The notes under the pieces were generated by a model. The model was given only the letters and a program-made list of their open reading frames with translations, was not told the origin of the DNA and searched no databases. The translations under genes and the position numbers were made by a program. Shown here one piece after another: positions 10,393 through 25,467 of a DNA stretch of 64,000 bases (position 1 is the stretch's first letter; the number at the start of each line of letters is the position of its first letter). The DNA is from Oxytricha trifallax (taxonomy: Eukaryota; Ciliophora; Spirotrichea; Sporadotrichida; Oxytrichidae). The stretch spans positions 62,001 to 126,000 of the forward strand of contig ARYC01000554.1 in NCBI GenBank assembly GCA_000711775.1. The letters run 5' to 3'.

Positions 10393-11767
10393 TATTTTTA
10401 TAATTATAAAAATATTAATAAATATTGCAATTTAAATACATAAAAAATTCTGATAATTTGAATAATGTAGAAATATATTTAAATTTGAAATAAATTTTCT
10501 AAAATATTTCGTCCTAGACTTATTTCTCAAAATTTACATATCAAGGCAATTGTTTGATAGAGTATATAAAAAAGGAGCTTGATTTTATTTTAACAGTACT
10601 ATACTATTTCTTAGTTGAGGCAAGTTAATTGAGAATATTTCTTGTGATATGTTTAGTTGAATTTTATCCTAAATAAAGCAAAATACACTCAATTTAACTT
10701 GTTTCTTTATGAAATAATATAGTATTGTTAATAGAAAAGTTTAGCTGATTAAAAAATTCTATATTTGAGTAAATACTTAATTAAATAGAATTTAAGCAAG
10801 TTATTTGCCACAAATATTTATATTTATCAACGAAGAATTTAATTTCAAAAATAGTCTTTTAAAATTCAATGTATTCCTATAATATTCAAATTAATTAAAT
10901 AAAAATTATTATTAAATTTATTCAAATTACTTAAAATAAAAAAATATCTTGTATAATCATTTTATTAAAAATATTAAAAAGTAATTGTTATATAAATTAT
11001 TTGATAAACTAATTATAGATATTATAATACGTTAAGAAAAGATTATTTATGTTTATAAAATGTAAGCAATTTTATTTGCTAAATAAAATTGAAATTTTCC
11101 CTAAAATATCTATTTATATTAAATAACATATTAAATTAAGGATCATTTTTTTGCTATAATGCTCTATATAACTTTGGATTTTTATTAATTTAAATTTGAT
11201 TATTTTTAGAATTATTTTCAATCTCAAAAATAAACACTAAATTATTTGAAAAAATTTTATTTTCCCAAATTTTTTAATACCACTAAAATAGTTAATTATA
11301 AATATATTTTTATTAAATTGTAAATTAAATTAATTTTTTATAAATAATCATTTCAACCCCTTTTTATATTTTCAATATTTTTTTATGTAAAAAATTCATA
11401 TTTAATTTATAAATTATTGAATGATGATAAGATGTAAAATTGAACTAGAGATAAAAGTTTAATTAACAGCATGCAAATATTCTTTAAACAATAGCAGTTC
11501 AAGGAATAAATCGATTAATATATAGTATTGCATAATTATGTTATTACCAATAATTTAATTATTATTATTTATGAAAATAGTAATTTCATTTTATATTTTA
11601 AACTGATCTGTTTGTTGAATTAAACATTAAATCGCTAAATAATAGAATGAAATTTCTTATAAGACTGAAGCAAGTTATATATTATTTTTGAATATTCGAA
11701 CTAATAATTATAAGCTTAAAATAAAAAACAATATTATAAATCAAAAGTTATTTATAAAAATAATAAA
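10393..11767. other. AT-rich spacer
   Basis: Separates the divergently oriented beta1 and alpha A. I see no gene, repeat or structured element in it, only short AT-rich runs. Confidence 0.6.
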
Positions 11768-13160
11768 ATGCATTCAATTTATATAGGAAGAATTAAACAA
11801 AAATATTTAATAATTCAAATTATTCAATACTCAAAGACATTTGGATGAGCTTCAAATTTTATATTATTTATTAATAAATAATTCAGACAATTATATATTC
11901 AAAACTACTGTTTTATTCAAACGTAATTTTATCCATTTGAATATTTGGTTGATGATAGAGAGTCTGAAGTTAATGGGATTTATGGAGTTGATGAATTTGC
12001 TTTTGTAAAAAGTATTATTAATGATTGCACAGTTTCATAATAGTTTCTTTCTTTCAATTTATAAAACAAAACACTTAGCGTATATGATATAGACATTAAA
12101 GAGTTAAAATTTTAAATGGTGTATTAAGTTAAAAGCCCATTTTATTACACAAATTATTTAGAAGTAAAAAAAAATGACAATAACAGGTCCAGAATATAAT
12201 TAAATCATTATTGTGTATTTTACAAACTTTTACTCAGATTTAATTCATTTTTATGGTAAAATTGACCCAAACTAAAAGTTTTAATTTTTCAAATAAATAA
12301 TAAATTATGAATTCAATAGAAGTGTTGATTAGGAAGGTCCATAAAGTTTAAAATTCCTTTCCCATTAATATTATGCTATTTTTTCATAAGATCGTAAAAT
12401 TACAATTTATTAATCAACGATTTAAGACATTTGTAATTAATGTGTTAAACTTACAATCAACCTCTAGTTTAAAGAAAATAATTAATTATTTTTGGGGTTA
12501 AAATGCTTAGAAATTTAAGATTGGGATTTTAGAAATTATAGCAATACTAAAACAACAATTGTTGTTGCCTTATGCTTAAGGACCTACACTCTTTATTTTT
12601 ATCGAATAATCTTTGATAAAATTATGAATTAAATAACAAGCCAGTTCATTAATAAAATTTAGGAAACCACTCAAATTGAAAATTCAAGTATTATCAATAT
12701 TGAAAATATTCCTGGTTGTTTTATTATTGACAATTACAAAAACAAAAAGTAAAATGATTGGGTATTTAATAGATTTAAATTATATCAAATTTTTCGTGAC
12801 AATTTTTCCGATAATAAGGTAGAGAATATTATTTCTAATAATAACTTTCAAATATATTCAATAAAATAATTTGATTGGGAATTCAAAGCACAAAGCAAAT
12901 TTGAACTATATAAATAAATGTACTAGAATTGTTAAATTAATAGAATTCCAATCTTATTAATTGCCTCAAGTTAAGGGATCGCAACTTTCCACCCATTTCT
13001 TAAAGGTTAAAATTTTAAATAATAATAATAACAAAAATTAATCACAGAATCTTGTTGTAAATTTACTTAATTAGTGAATAGATCAGTTTAAATAGCCAAA
13101 AATTTGCTTCTTTTGTGTTGTGACAGAAAGTTAATATTGAAGTAATTAAGGTAGTTATGA
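11768..13160 (+). pseudogene. Alpha-family copy A, two lesions, the only plus-strand member
   Basis: Starts ATG 11768 (MHSIYIGRIKQKYLIIQII) and ends TGA 13158-13160, about 464 codons. It shares the alpha landmarks in order: KTFG near the start, SVYDIDIK near 12080, ITGPE near 12185, GCFIIDNY near 12715 and a closing KNLLLL block. Lesions are an in-frame TGA at about 11846-11848 and one extra base in the A-run at about 12167-12176, just before the TGPE motif. The net length (1393 bases) equals 464 codons plus that one base. Function is unknown. Its orientation opposite to all other members suggests an inversion at the left edge of the array. Confidence 0.7.
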
Positions 13161-15076
13161 TATATTTTTAAACTAATAAATTCATATTAATATTTCTTTC
13201 TTTATCAATAAACTATTCTTTATTATAAATTTAAATTAATCTGACTCATATTACAATTTTAATTAAAAAATTTACTAAGAGTTTAAATTTTAAAATTACA
13301 ATAATTTATATGAATAAATACTATAATAGAACTATTGAAATTCAATTTCATATGTTTTTACAAATACTTTTTAAAAATAATTCACATACTAGGATTTTAT
13401 AGAGAAGTAGATTTAAAGATTGGTAAGTAAGTTTATATAATTTAAAGGAAATAATTCTAAGATTATTTATATGAATATATACAAAATATTTAAATAATAA
13501 TATCAGATCATATAAAAATTTATATTAAAAATTAATTGTTTATTATAGATGTTTACTACCTCAAATAACTAAATTTTCAAATTTATTACAAATATTTTCT
13601 CATAGAAAATTAAAAAGGTTGCACATTTTGATTGTATAAATAAATAATATAAATTATTGCTATTTTTATCTAAATCCGTATTAACTATATTTGATTAATA
13701 GCTATACAAATGTCAGCTAACAAAATTATATTCCAATTAATAAACATTAATTTTTAATAATTAAAGGACTTAGATTAATTTCTTACTCACTTCAAAAAAG
13801 CTGAACTAAATACTAGAAAAAATTTAGCCAAATTCAATGAATTTTATTGATGTATATTATAAAAGAATTATATTCAATTTCTTTAACTTTTTTATTTTAA
13901 ATTTACTATACAAATATATGAATTCAAATATTAATAAATAATCACATATTATATTTTAAAAGTTTATCCATTTTGAAATCATTTTTATTTAGATTATAAT
14001 TTAAAAAGTATAGCAATATAATGCTAGATGTTTTTATTTTTCATAACATTATATATTATTTTTATGAGAGGATAATTTTATTTTTAGGAGGAGGGAATTA
14101 TCTTCTCGAATATTTATATGAATTTAATAGAAAGTTTTTGCCCCAAATATGAAAAAGTTTTGTGATTTCTATAATTTTTAAGTATCTTTATCATACATTA
14201 ATATAAAATTATTTATAATATATTATAAATTTCATTTCTACCTAAATATTGAATTCTAATTTTAATGAAAGTAATATTAGGTATTTATTAAAAACATTTT
14301 TTTAATTGCATTTACATAAATTCTTTTTAGATCAATAATATAATTTGAAAATTATAAATCCTTAAAATCTGTTTAGTATATGGTAAAGGTAATTGAAATT
14401 AAAATAGATATATTTAAAATAATTTTATTGCTATACAATATAAATTATAATGTTGGGAGCAGGAAACTTCCTTACGGGTCTGGAAACTGCAAGGAACAGG
14501 AAACTCCCCCACTAAATTATAGTTCATTTTAGTTTTTACAAATTTGACTATCTTTGATTCGTAAGTATCAATAAATTCAATAGAATTACAATTATTAATT
14601 TAAATTTAAATATAGTTTTTGAAGTAAATTAATAGAATTTATTTATTTAATTATTAATTAAATTAAAATTACATAAGATTTAATATAATTTTAATTATTT
14701 TTTTTATTAAACTATTTAGAATGCTTTATATCAAATACTTTTGATATTTAATCATTTTTTGTAGTAGATATATATTATATTCTACATTTGAAATATGTTT
14801 TATAAAACATAAGGGAATATTTCCTTTTTTTAATTAAAATTAAAATATTCATGATTGATATTTACTATATTATAAAATAAGTTATAAAACTATAAAGAAA
14901 TAATATTAATTACAAAATAATTTTTATTTCTCAATATTTAAATTATAAAATAAAAAAAATCAAATTAAATAACTTTTAAATAAAAGAGTAAATTAATCTT
15001 TTAATATCTAAAATAAAAATAAGAATATGTTATTATTTTTCAATTAAAATTATAAGATAAAATTAATGCGGTAAAA
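13161..15076. other. AT-rich convergent spacer between alpha A and alpha B
   Basis: No coding segment recognised. It contains one short GC-richer island (14452-14512, listed separately) and a weaker G-rich patch near 14083-14105. Confidence 0.6.
14452..14512. repeat. GC-rich island with the AGGAAACTTCC motif
   Basis: About 60 bases of higher GC, containing AGGAAACTTCC and AGGAAACTCCCCC, in otherwise AT-rich spacer. Similar islands lie at 26212-26275 and 53205-53275. Nature unknown; possibly a MITE remnant. Confidence 0.45.
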
Positions 15077-15680
15077 TCATATTCTAGTTATATTAAATAT
15101 TTTAAGAGTTCCTTCTTCACTTACGAGCAGTTTATTTTTAGCAATCTAAGTATATTGCTTTATAGAATCCTAATTTCCATTTTGCGTGTAAGATTTATAT
15201 AGATCAATTCCTCCTTTTAATTATGGATGATAAACAAGTATTTCTGAATTCATTGGGACAATCAAAAATATTGAAGGATTATTCTTTTATCTATACATTA
15301 ATTTGAATAACTCATGATTGTTTTGTTTCTTAAATTTCCATTCAAATTCTTAAATTGAATAAATTGCAATTCCTTTTGGATAATTTAAATTTGTAATTTA
15401 ATTATTTAAGAAATCGTCATTCTATATGTGATATTGCCTAAGCATATTCCTGAATTTATCTTTAATATAACTCTCAGTAATAAAGCAACCTGGGATAGAA
15501 GATACACCAAAAACATTATAAGTTTAAATTAATGAAGTCTCTTCAATTTTGTTTATATATTAGTTTGCTAATTGATTGCTTTTTAGATCTAGAAAATTCT
15601 ATGAAAATAAAAAGTTTAAGTTTCAAAATTGAAAATAGCAATAATTGTTGTCAAAACATTATTATCTTTGGGTGTTGACA

Positions 15681-16738
15681 CCGGGACGTCCCAAGAATAT
15701 CAGGACGTCCCAGGATCATCAGGACGTCCCAAATGACACCAGGACGTCCCAGGATCATCAGGACGTCCCAAGTGACACCAGGACGTCCCAGGATAACCAA
15801 GACGTCCCAGGATAACCAGGACGTCCAGGATCACAGGACTCCAGGATCATCAGAACGTCCCAAGGGAACCAGGACGTCCAGATCACCAGGAGCGTCCAAG
15901 GTCAATCAGAGCGTCCAAGATCAAACCAGGACGTCCAGGATCACCAGGACGTCCCAGGACCCAGGACCCCAGGATCACCAGACGTCCAAGCACCAGAACG
16001 TCCCAGATCACCAGGACGTCCAGGATCACCAGGCATCGTCCCCAGGATCATAGCGAGTCCAGGATCCACAGACGGGCCAGGATCATCGGACGTCCCAAGG
16101 ATATCTGGACGCCAGGAGGCACCAGGAAGTCCAGAGATCATACAGGAGCCGCGGATCATCAGACTCCCAGGATAACAGGAGTCCCAGATCAGCAGGACGT
16201 CCGCAGGTCACAGGACGTCCAGATCACAGAACGTCCAGGATCACCAGACGTCCAGGATCACCAGGACTCCCAGGATCAAACAGGACGTCCAAGATTCATC
16301 AGGACGTCCCAAGTGACACCAGGATCCCAGATCACCGGAGTCCCAGGTCACCTAAGGACCCACGGAAAGGTCCCAGGAACGCGACACAGGACGTCACAGG
16401 ATCATCAGGACGTCCAAGGGACACAGCAGCAGGCCCAGGATCACCAGGACGTCCAGGATCACCAGACGTCCCAGGATCACCAGGACGTCCAAGAGGACAC
16501 CAGAGTCCAGGATCACAGGACGTCCAGGATCACCAGGACGTCCAGGATCACAGGACGCAGGATCACCACCAAGACGTCCAGGATCATCAGGACGTCCCAA
16601 GAATCACCAGAGACGTCCCAGGAACATCAGGACGTCCCAGGTGACACCAGGACGTCCCAGGATCACCAGGACGTCCCAGGATCACCAGGACGTCCCAGGA
16701 TCACCAGGACGTCCCAGGATCATCAGGACGTCCCAGAT
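15681..16738. repeat. Left tandem array, about 19-bp units with the GGACGTCC core
   Basis: Roughly 55 degenerate copies of GGACGTCCCAGGATCATCA, varying by substitutions and single-base losses. The core GACGTC is itself palindromic. Long open frames across it are repeat artefacts. Confidence 0.9.
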
Positions 16739-18225
16739 TTAATATATTAGTGAAAAAAATTTAAATTTACTATCTCTTTTTAATATTAATTCCTATTAAT
16801 TATAAATAATAATCAAAAAAAGATTACTTGAAAAAAAGCTAATTATAAAAAACTTTTTCATTTAAATAAAGTTCTCATATTGCTGAAATACATTTTATTT
16901 TATAAAAACATGTTTTATTTATATCAAATAAAAATTATAAAATTTATCATACAAATTTTACTATTGTGTGTTTTATTTTAAATTTAATATTACTAGAGTA
17001 AATATAAAGCTTTAATTACTATTAATGTTTTTAGTGTTTTTCTTTTAAAAAAGTAATAATAACCTATTAATTTTATGAATAATAATTGATAAATAAATGT
17101 TACCTGCACCTTATATGCAATTATCTACATTATAATGTTGGATGACATAGGATGCCTTTGCCTTACATATGTCATTCATGATCATAACTTTTGAAATATT
17201 TTAATTACACTTAGTTTTTCCAATTCAAATATATTCGGCTAATCAAAAATAGAAAAAACTATTTATTTAATTGTATAATACATCTTGTTTAGAACTATCA
17301 TTTAAATAATTAAAAAGAAAATATAGAATTAATAATTTTACAACAAGATTATTATCAATAATTTAAAATTTGCATTAAGCCTTATTTTTAAATACTGTTG
17401 GAAAATTTCTCTATTAATTTTGATTTTATTTTATATAATAAAGGTAATGTATGCCATACTTTAGATAAATTTGTATATATTTTTTATTTAAAAAAATTAA
17501 TAATTTATTATTTTCTTTATTTTTAAGTTACATTCATCTGGACATGACCTTGTAAAAAATAGCTATCTTGTTCAAGCTTTAATTTGGTCATAATGATTTA
17601 AATTTTATTAAATATTATCAACAGTTTCACTAATATTTCTGCCATTAGGAAAATAATAAAATGGATGTCTTACAATACTTTCAAAGAGTAAGTATCTGGA
17701 TAAGAAATTTTTTAATTATTTTTTAGTTTATCTCTGCTACATTGGTTATTATCATAATCATAAAAGCATGATCTATATACTATTCTTTTAAAGTATACTT
17801 TATTATAATTATGATTAGAATTTCAACCTTTTCATATTAATCGATAGGATGCCACATCCTTATAATTCCAAAAAATAAAGCTTATGTAACATTTACTATG
17901 AGATCTTGTATGATTTTTTATTAATATGGTTCCATGTGTAATTAAGTTAATTAATTATTAACGATTAAATATAATTTTTTAACTTATTCATAAATATTTC
18001 CTGTAATAATTATTTTCAGAGGCGTTGACTCAAATTCATCACAATGTGCTAATGCCCCCTTGAGCCCTGCAGTTAACTATTTTAATTTAGTAACGAAGCA
18101 TGGGCTTTGCTTTCCTGACACCGCTAGTTGAACACCCATTGACCTAGCCTTATAAAATTTTTAAAGAACTTTTATGTGAATTTTGTATTATGGTTATAAT
18201 TTTTTTTTATACTTATAAATATTTT

Positions 18226-18370
18226 GTGACGTCCTGGTGATCCTGGGACGTCCTGATGATCCTGGGACGTCCTGGTGATTCTGGGACGTCCTGATGATTC
18301 TGGGACGTCCTGGTGATCCTGGGACGTCCTGATATTCTCGGGACGTCCTGATTTTCCTGGGACGTCCTGG
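18226..18370. repeat. Right tandem array, inverted, same repeat unit
   Basis: About 8 units of the same repeat in reverse orientation (GGACGTCCTGGTGATCCTG), more regular than the left array. Confidence 0.9.
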
Positions 18371-19139
18371 TATCAACACCCTTATCTTTTTGAATGCTCC
18401 AGTCTTAAATTTCAGCAAATTTTAAGAAAATAGAACTTTATCCAATACTTTAGTATGAGAGATCGATCGTAAGCTTTTTACTTAAATTTATTGAAGATTC
18501 ATACAATATAATAGGACTGTTAACCTATGTATCTTAGGGACAAAATGCAAAATATTCATGTTTAAATTATTTGAATCTCATAATTTTTACTTTACTATTT
18601 TCTATTTTATTGAAGATTTTCAATTGATCTTGTATATTTTTTCTTCCATAAATTTGAATTATATTTCTACTAGGTTTTAAATGAATAGTACTTAATAGTA
18701 TTATTTAAGCGTTTTCTGGTCCAGTTACTATCAGATAATCTTCATGTATTTCATCTATATTATATACTGGATATTCAATTTGATAATTTAGTTTAAAATG
18801 CATTTATTCTATGTCTACATCATATATACTTAGCATAAGATCGCTCTCATTTAAAGTAACTAGTTATTGCGTAATTGATTTGTCTTTGTTAATACATTTA
18901 ATAATGACAAATTTATCCACATTATTAATTTCATTTTTAAGCAATTATTATTCAAAAATAATGCACTCAAATTGATACTTTTCATCCTCTATATATTTTA
19001 TATTTTAAATAAGTGCTTTTCTGTATTATTTGTTAATTTAGTACAACTAATTATTAAATCCTGCAATAGTATTAGATATGTAGGTCATTATCTCAAAAAT
19101 TATATACTTTTTAGTTATTTTTCCTAAATGAAATGTCAT

Positions 19140-20655
<1,516 letters not shown>

Positions 20656-22023
20656 TCACTGTTTCTTTAATCTTTTTATTTTGAGAGTTCTAGACTAATT
20701 TGTAAGGAGTAAATCTTTTCCTATTTATATGAATTAGTTGGGGAAGCAACCTTTTTATATAAGAATATCTGATTAACTTAGTTTATTTGATTTAAGTAAA
20801 GGATGATAAGTTACTAGGCAGCAACTATTAATTATTATCAAATAGATCCGATGCTTTTTATTTTAGTCAACTAAATACATCTGTTTATATAGCTCAAATT
20901 TATTTTGCTCATTAAAATCGTAATTAAATTCAGAAATTTAATATATCAAACTATTCTTATCGTTGATGTTGGAATCAATAATTTCAAATTTGCTTTACGA
21001 AAAATTGTCATCAAATATCTAGTATTGCTTAATATTTGTAAACCAAAAACTATCTACTTTTTTATAGTTATCTACAATAAAACAACCAGGTAAATTAGGA
21101 ATTCCAAATATATTTGAACATGAAATTTATGAAGACTCTTACAATTTATTAATAAATTAGCATGTTAAAGTGTTTGTAGCATTATCTTGAGTTATTCTAT
21201 GAAAATAAATAATACAATTTTCCCCACATAAAGTTGCAATAATGGCTGTTCTAGTGTACTTTTTAGTAAAAATTATCCAATCTTAAATCTCTACAAACAT
21301 TAATCCCTAGTTATTGGATCCAGTAATTTCTAGAGGGAGCTCAATTTCAAGTTTTGCTTCTTATTTTATTGTAGATTAATATATAATGATATTGCAATCT
21401 TCTGTGAATAGAGCAAAATATTCATGTAAAAATTAATTAAAACTCACTATTTCTTATCAGAAACTAACATTCTTTCCATAATTGTACTATTTCCTAGTAA
21501 CAAATTAATACTGATCTTATAAACTTTATTTTCCATAAACTAGAATATAAGAGTTCTAATATGTGTCGTAGCGTAGATTTACTAGAATGATCTAAGCATT
21601 TTATGGTCCTGTTACAATCATTTAAAAGTTTTGTACATATTTTTAATACAAAAATGGATTCTTAATTTAATAATTAAGCTTAAACAGCAACGGTTCAATA
21701 TCGACATCATATACGCTTAAAATTTAATTCTTCATATTGAATGTTACTAGTATTTGAGAAACTGTCAAATTATCGTTTATCTACTTTACAAAAGCAAATC
21801 TATCCACTCTATGTATTTCATTTAGTTGAAATTCATTATTTTAAACTAGGTTTTGAAATGGATATGTTTCATTTCTTATGTGGCTTAAATTTTGAATAAT
21901 AAGTTTCCTGTATTAAGTATTGACTTTGCTTAGAAATTATTAGGCCTCTACAAAATTCATAATATATGAAATAACATTAATTGATAAATACTTATTATTT
22001 ATTCTTCCAAATTTAATTTACAT
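20656..22023 (-). pseudogene. Alpha-family copy C (alpha1 type), one in-frame TGA
   Basis: ATG 22023 (MQIKFGRINNKYLSI) to TGA 20658-20656: 1368 bases, 456 codons. It is open throughout except for one TGA at 21459-21457. The family landmarks are in order: FAFVKQINDNLTVSQ, LSVYDVDIEPLLFKLNY, IVTGPQNAQIIL, LHEYFALFTEDCNIIIY, IIATLCGENCIIYFHRIT and LPGCFIVDNYKK. No signal peptide or membrane span. The single stop makes it either a recent pseudogene or a read-through candidate. Function unknown. Followed upstream (higher coordinates) by beta2, forming one alpha2-alpha1-beta unit with B and beta2. Confidence 0.7.
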
Positions 22024-24027
22024 TAGGTGAAATTTATTATTATTATTATTTTTAATTATATTATAACTATTCAAGATTTTAACTTACTAAATTTCAAATT
22101 AATTAAATATTTAAAATTTTTGGCAATTATAATTATAGTTTACTTCTAAATTCATAATTATGGTTATAAAATTTAATGAAGAATTAACATCATTTTTTTT
22201 AATGTTATTTAATTTTATATACAACATCTTAAAATTAAAAAAAATCTCAAATAAAAATGAATTATTAAAACAATATTTTAGTTTACATTCACTTTTTAAA
22301 TAATTAAACATAAATCAATGTTTGTACTTTAAAGTATATTTTAATATTAAGAATTATTATTATATTAATTTCTAAATCATTCTTAATAATGTTAACAAAG
22401 GTGTATTATATTGCATATAATCACCATCGTAAGAGTCTTAAAAAACTACTCTTCTTGGTATTTATTATTTTTTTTAATAAATAATGGAAAATTTAAATTA
22501 TTTTGTAAAAAAAATTTTTCTCATTTATTTCTTGATAAATTTGTCAAGATAAATTCATTTATAAATTTTAGAATAAATTTTAATTTAATCAATCTTATTG
22601 GAATTAAAGAGCAAATATTTGTAATTAATTAGAGATAAAATAAATTTTAAAGTTATTTTATCTTTATTGATAGTTTATATAAACTATCGATTAATATAGA
22701 AACATGTAAAGAAGCATTTGTTTTCAAACAAATTTTATAAAAAGTGTAGATTGAAAAAATGATAACTATTTATTGTAGTTTATCCAATTATTTTAATATT
22801 ACATCAGTTCTATTCTATATATTTTTATAGCTCATCGAAAATAAATGATAAAATTAAATAGTATCGTTATCTTTATTAATTTTTTTATTTTACACTTAGT
22901 TTTTTTCTTTATCTATTTCTATTTACTATTTTGATTATATAATTTAAAGTTCAATTGTTACTTTGCCTTATTATGTTATTTAAAACTAGTTGTAAGAGAA
23001 ATAATACTGAAAGCTAGTAATCCTCTCGATTTCTTGTCGGAATCACCATACTTTACCATTTCCAAACTCCTTGTATAAAAGTCACTCGATGATTTTAACT
23101 AGATCATATTCTAGTATCTACATAAAACTACCCAAATGTGTATCCAATTCACTCTAGTAACAAGGATAAAAAAGAGAAACGACATACAATTAATTTTTCA
23201 AATTAAAATTAACGAACACTTGGTTTTGATCCTTCTACTTTATCGAAATTAGTAGTCATTGGAGTATAGGTTCCAAATTTATGAAATTCTAAATTTAGGG
23301 AGTATCATTTTTTAATCGAGCTCTAATTATTAAGTCTTTGAACTTTAAACATAATAAATCTAGATTTTAAACTTTAAACAATATTCATGATGTCATGTAA
23401 AAAAGAGCAAAAAAATTATTAAATAAACACTTTTCCTTATAAATACAATTGTAATATCTAATTTCTATTGACTAAGCTAGTCTATATTGTACAATTTATT
23501 TAAATTTCCCTTTTTTAATTCAGAATTTGTACTATAATTTAAATTAAAGTAAATATCAACAACAATGAATATATTAACTTTAGGTAAGTTACTTTTATTT
23601 TTTAGCTTTAATAGTACCCATTTTTCAAAATAGTAATTATTCTCTAGTGATTTAACTCAAAATTATATTATAAATATTAATTTTGAATACATTTAGTATT
23701 TAGTAATATTAATTGATGATATTAATAACTGTTCCGCTTGAAGTCCTATTCCCCACCCATTACCAACTTCCTGGTTGGCCGAGCACACCTTCCCACTCAA
23801 TTTACATGATTTAATATATTTAATAAATAAAGGAAAGTTGTTTTTTTATCATAAATATTTCTTCAATTCTGTATTTAATGATATTTGTAACTATAAAAAA
23901 ATAATAGCATTTAAAAATTTTTAAAAACTAAATTATTAAAATATCTTAAAAATTATAAACTTATTACAATTATTAATTTAAATTATTTTAGTTTTTTTAA
24001 AAAAATATGATTAAATTGATGATGTTT
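22024..24027. other. Spacer with an unassigned GC-richer segment
   Basis: Mostly AT-rich. At 22985-23350 the composition is more balanced, and short minus-strand frames look coding (for example MTTNFDKVEGSKPSVR near 23220-23265), but I cannot connect them into a gene. They might be an orphan MDS or transposon remnant. A GC-rich island lies at 23735-23805. Confidence 0.4.
23735..23805. repeat. GC-rich island
   Basis: About 70 bases rich in CC/GG (CTATTCCCCACCC, AACTTCCTGG) within AT-rich spacer, upstream of the beta2 stop. Its relation to the AGGAAACTTCC islands is uncertain. Confidence 0.3.
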
Positions 24028-25467
24028 TCATTTATAATTTTTAGTATCGCCTTCAATTCTTATCTTCATAAATTTCATACTCTATTGCAAAGAGTTAATA
24101 ATTAGCAGAGTTTTCCTGTTTATTTGAATTATTTTATCATAATATTAACTTTAACATCCTTTAAATTCTTGATATTTAGGCATTTATATCTCTTATTACT
24201 ATTTTGAAGGAAGATTAAAGAGTTTGAATTTATCGTTTTTGTCCAAGTAGAACAACACAAATATTGGTTTTTTATTTAAATTGTGTATTTTATAGTATAT
24301 TTGATATTTCAAATTTTCTTTAGGCTTTGAGTTATCAATGAATAATTCAAAGGGATTTACTATCAAGGTTGAATCATTTTAGATCCATTCAAACCCATCG
24401 ACTACTTGAAATTTACCATCTGGCATTAATTTACAAACCGATAGATCTTAAGTATACGTAGCTATCCAAAAAATTAAGAAATATTGAGGCTAATTAGGAA
24501 CTGGAAGCAATTTATAAATTTTTGAATCATTCAATAGTAATTTTAAAATAATTTGAATAAATGATTAATTTGGTGATTTGTTATATATCATTACTCGGTA
24601 TATTGTTATAGCATTTTCTCCTATTTAATAACAGGCAATTAAAGTTGATTTATATAATTGGCTAGTGACATCTTGAATTTCCAAAAATTCTTTATTATCT
24701 TAAATTTTTTCTATTTATTCATTATGACTGAGCTAAGTTGAAAATATTTTAGATCCATTTTTAATTTAATTTTATATTTTTAATATATTTATTATCAAGT
24801 TTTTGTCGCTTAAGTCTTGCAAGAATATTGATAAATACGAATTATCCAAATGAAGAAGTGGCATTATTTTTAAATATCTAAAATTTTAACCTATTGTATT
24901 TACTTAATTTTAATCGCATAAAAGTAAGTGTTCTATTGAAATAAATTAATTACTTGTTTCTTTATATTATAATACATGCATAACATACGAATTATAATAT
25001 ACCAGCAATTTGCTCTTATTATTTTATCCAATTTCAATCAAGTAGGATTAAATATTTTGAATTTTTTAAATTCCAGGGTTTAGCTAAACTTGATATTTTT
25101 TATTTATTTCATATGTTTTATTGTTAAAATCATAAAACTCAATTTGAGATTCTTTTTTATTCACTCTAACTAATAGTAATTTTTGGGTGTTTTTTTTAGT
25201 ATTTTTACAAATCTTTTTGTAATTATTTAGGTCGATTACAATTATGGTTGATAGGTCTAGTTCAAAATCATAAAAGGGCTGAGTAATTGAATGTGGAATG
25301 ATATCTGAAAATGGGAAGAATTTCCCATCAAATAATGAATAATTTCTAATAATAAAGTGTCTGTATTGTGAACAAGCCTTAAATAGAACATTTAAGGTTG
25401 TTATTCTGTCGTATGAATACTTAAAAGCATTTACTTGAAGATGCTTTTAATTTATTTTTCCAATCAT
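24028..25467 (-). CDS. Beta-family gene 2, intact, 479 residues
   Basis: ATG 25467 (MIGKINQKHLQVNAFKYSY) to TGA 24030-24028: 1440 bases, 480 codons. It is fully open in the ciliate code, with many TAA/TAG Gln codons. Recognisable blocks shared with beta1 and beta3 include YRHFIIRNYSLFDGKFFPFSD (residues about 36-56), STIIVIDLNNYKKIC (about 74-88), LLPVPNQPQYFLI (about 293-305) and a closing LLIINSLQQSMKFMKIRIEGD. The first 45 residues are F-box-like in pattern (weak). No membrane segment or signal peptide. No function can be assigned. Uninterrupted by any visible IES. Coding strand and spacing match the rest of the array. Confidence 0.8.

Larger units (their letters stand above)
15670..18381. 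mobile_element. 2712-bp foldback-like transposon with GGACGTCC repeat arrays
   Basis: Ends are inverted: GGGTGTTGACACC at the left and, read inward, GGGTGTTGATACC at the right. The 8-base direct repeat TTATCTTT flanks it (15662-15669 and 18382-18389). Next to each end lies a tandem array of about 19-base units of consensus GGACGTCCCAGGATCATCA, in opposite orientations. The intact paralogue alpha D shows the empty site (GTCATCTTTTTGATAATTCC near 27150). The 1.5-kb interior is AT-rich without a recognisable gene, so the element looks non-autonomous. A small piece inside it (about 18021-18142) starts GGCGTTGAC and ends GAACACCC and may be a mini-relative. An 8-bp duplication fits hAT/P-like enzymes. 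Confidence 0.85.
15077..19139 (-). pseudogene. Alpha-family copy B (alpha2 type), split by a 2.7-kb transposon
   Basis: ATG at 19139 (MTFHLGKITKKYIIFEI), TGA at 15079-15077. The N-terminal part (19139-18382) includes LSIYDVDIEQMHFKLNY and IVTGPENAQII. The C-terminal part (15669-15077) includes SIPGCFITES and ends EGTLKIFNITRI. Removing 2712 bases of transposon plus one 8-base duplication leaves 1343 bases, one short of 448 codons. The missing base is located near 15597 (CATAGAATTTTCTAGAT against CATAGAGTTACTCTAGAT in alpha D). The gene is therefore frame-shifted even after clean excision. Closest relatives in the window are D and G. Function unknown. Confidence 0.7.

Noticed and set aside
15681-16738. 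CRISPR-like array or repetitive protein gene
   Set aside because: Units are contiguous with no unique spacers, copies differ by single-base losses, and the array is part of a transposon end with an inverted counterpart. Open frames across it change with every indel.
22411-22632. 73-codon plus-strand ORF upstream of alpha C
   Set aside because: Very AT-rich, no similarity to the array family, and no conserved counterpart in the other spacers.
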